DNA of 64,000 nt from Sphaerochaetaceae bacterium. GTDB taxonomy: Bacteria > Spirochaetota > Spirochaetia > Sphaerochaetales > Sphaerochaetaceae. Below are positions 63,560 through 64,000 of the stretch, piece after piece. The stretch covers positions 1 through 64,000 of the forward strand of contig JAKSPE010000008.1 of the NCBI GenBank assembly GCA_024405015.1, read 5' to 3'. The notes below the pieces were generated by a model, which did not search any database, was not told the origin of the DNA, and worked only from the letters and a program-made list of their open reading frames with translations. The translations under genes were made by a program, and so were the position numbers. The first letter of the stretch is position 1. Each line of letters starts with the position of its first letter.

Positions 63560-64000
63560 AGCCTTGCTTCGCAAGCAGTTGCTTGAGATTTACAGGAGTT
63601 TCTTCTACGACTACAAGAAGAACAAGGTCCGATCCCGTGCCAACATGATCGCCTTCATCATCTTTTATGTGGTCCTTATGGTAGGAATCCTGGGAGGATC
63701 TTTCAGCGCGCTGGCATACGGACTGGCATCCGCATTTGTCCCAGCAGGACTTGGATGGCTCTATTTCGACATCATGCTCCTCATCGCCATTGTACTGGGA
63801 ATCTTCGGAACGGTTTTCAACACCTACTCCTCCCTCTACCTTGCAACGGACAATGACCTTTTGCTGTCCATGCCGATTCCACCTAGAAGCATCCTCCTCG
63901 CCAGACTTCTTGGCGTCTACATGATGGACCTTCTGTTCAGTGGCGTCGTCCTGATTCCGACCGTGATCATGTACTACATCTTCGCACCGGTCAGCTTTGC
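63552..64000 (+). CDS. ABC transporter permease, partial (runs off the window)
   Basis: An open frame of at least 149 residues with no stop before the window ends. After MLKALLRKQLLEIYRSFF come long hydrophobic segments (about residues 33-60, 69-92, 118-140) and the DNDLLLSMPIPPRSILLARL linker typical of ABC-2-type permeases. GGAGGAA lies 6-12 bases before ATG 63552. It is the membrane half of the exporter whose ATPase is encoded just upstream. Confidence 0.9.
   Translation, partial: MLKALLRKQLLEIYRSFFYDYKKNKVRSRANMIAFIIFYVVLMVGILGGSFSALAYGLASAFVPAGLGWLYFDIMLLIAIVLGIFGTVFNTYSSLYLATDNDLLLSMPIPPRSILLARLLGVYMMDLLFSGVVLIPTVIMYYIFAPVSF

Overview
The window is a gene-dense stretch of a bacterial chromosome of roughly even GC content. 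It probably comes from an anaerobic, host-gut-associated Spirochaetota (Sphaerochaeta/Treponema-like). The evidence is indirect: the style of the solute-binding-protein and outer-membrane-protein signal peptides, two large lipoproteins that join Listeria-Bacteroides (InlB B-type) repeats to a Pmp-like beta-helix, an mtnN-luxS pair, many iron-sulfur and flavin enzymes, and LplABC-type sugar import with membrane-anchored AraC regulation. No rRNA, intact tRNA, CRISPR array, integrase or transposase was found, so the lineage call rests on gene content only.

Layout. 1-11.5 kb: a Fic enzyme, a MATE exporter, MutY, then a Pot-type ABC transporter operon that runs into adenine deaminase and a second amidohydrolase, followed by a small XRE/membrane-protein pair. 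11.6-15.5 kb: the first B-repeat/beta-helix lipoprotein and a TetR regulator. 15.5-18.2 kb: galM-SDR-deoC, with an operator-like palindrome upstream. 18.4-40.3 kb: a large divergent catabolic locus. Its minus-strand arm holds LplB/LplC-type permeases, a TIM-barrel isomerase, a PreA-like flavin/ferredoxin enzyme, a Gfo/Idh/MocA oxidoreductase, a solute-binding protein, a heparinase II/III-type lyase without a signal peptide, a second isomerase, a second Gfo/Idh/MocA protein, a YesS-like membrane AraC regulator, a third Gfo/Idh/MocA protein, an Ldh_2 dehydrogenase and, behind a terminator, a cupin and an SDR. The plus-strand arm holds GH43, SDR, a fumarate-reductase-like flavoprotein and an Old Yellow Enzyme homologue. 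The whole reads as import and intracellular breakdown of an oligosaccharide or glycoside, with an unusually redox-rich downstream pathway.

40.3-45.8 kb: a redox/envelope block (aldo-keto reductase, lipoprotein, outer-membrane protein, YwaF-like protein, nitroreductase, M19 dipeptidase) flanked by two direct copies of a ~124-bp noncoding element. The second copy runs into an array of four hairpins whose arms lie exactly 29 bp apart. 45.8-52.4 kb: the second, larger B-repeat/beta-helix lipoprotein and a MalT/LuxR-type regulator. 52.5-57.1 kb: a stand-alone Hpt protein, mtnN-luxS, a membrane GGDEF protein and a hybrid kinase-like protein that lacks the phosphoacceptor histidine. 57.2-64 kb: carAB behind a well-formed promoter and repeated TGCAACAA motifs, a short GC-rich noncoding patch, a putative PD-(D/E)XK protein and the start of an ABC exporter operon that leaves the window.

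The signals most likely to be undescribed are the fixed-spacing hairpin array with its duplicated element, and the divergent lyase/oxidoreductase locus.
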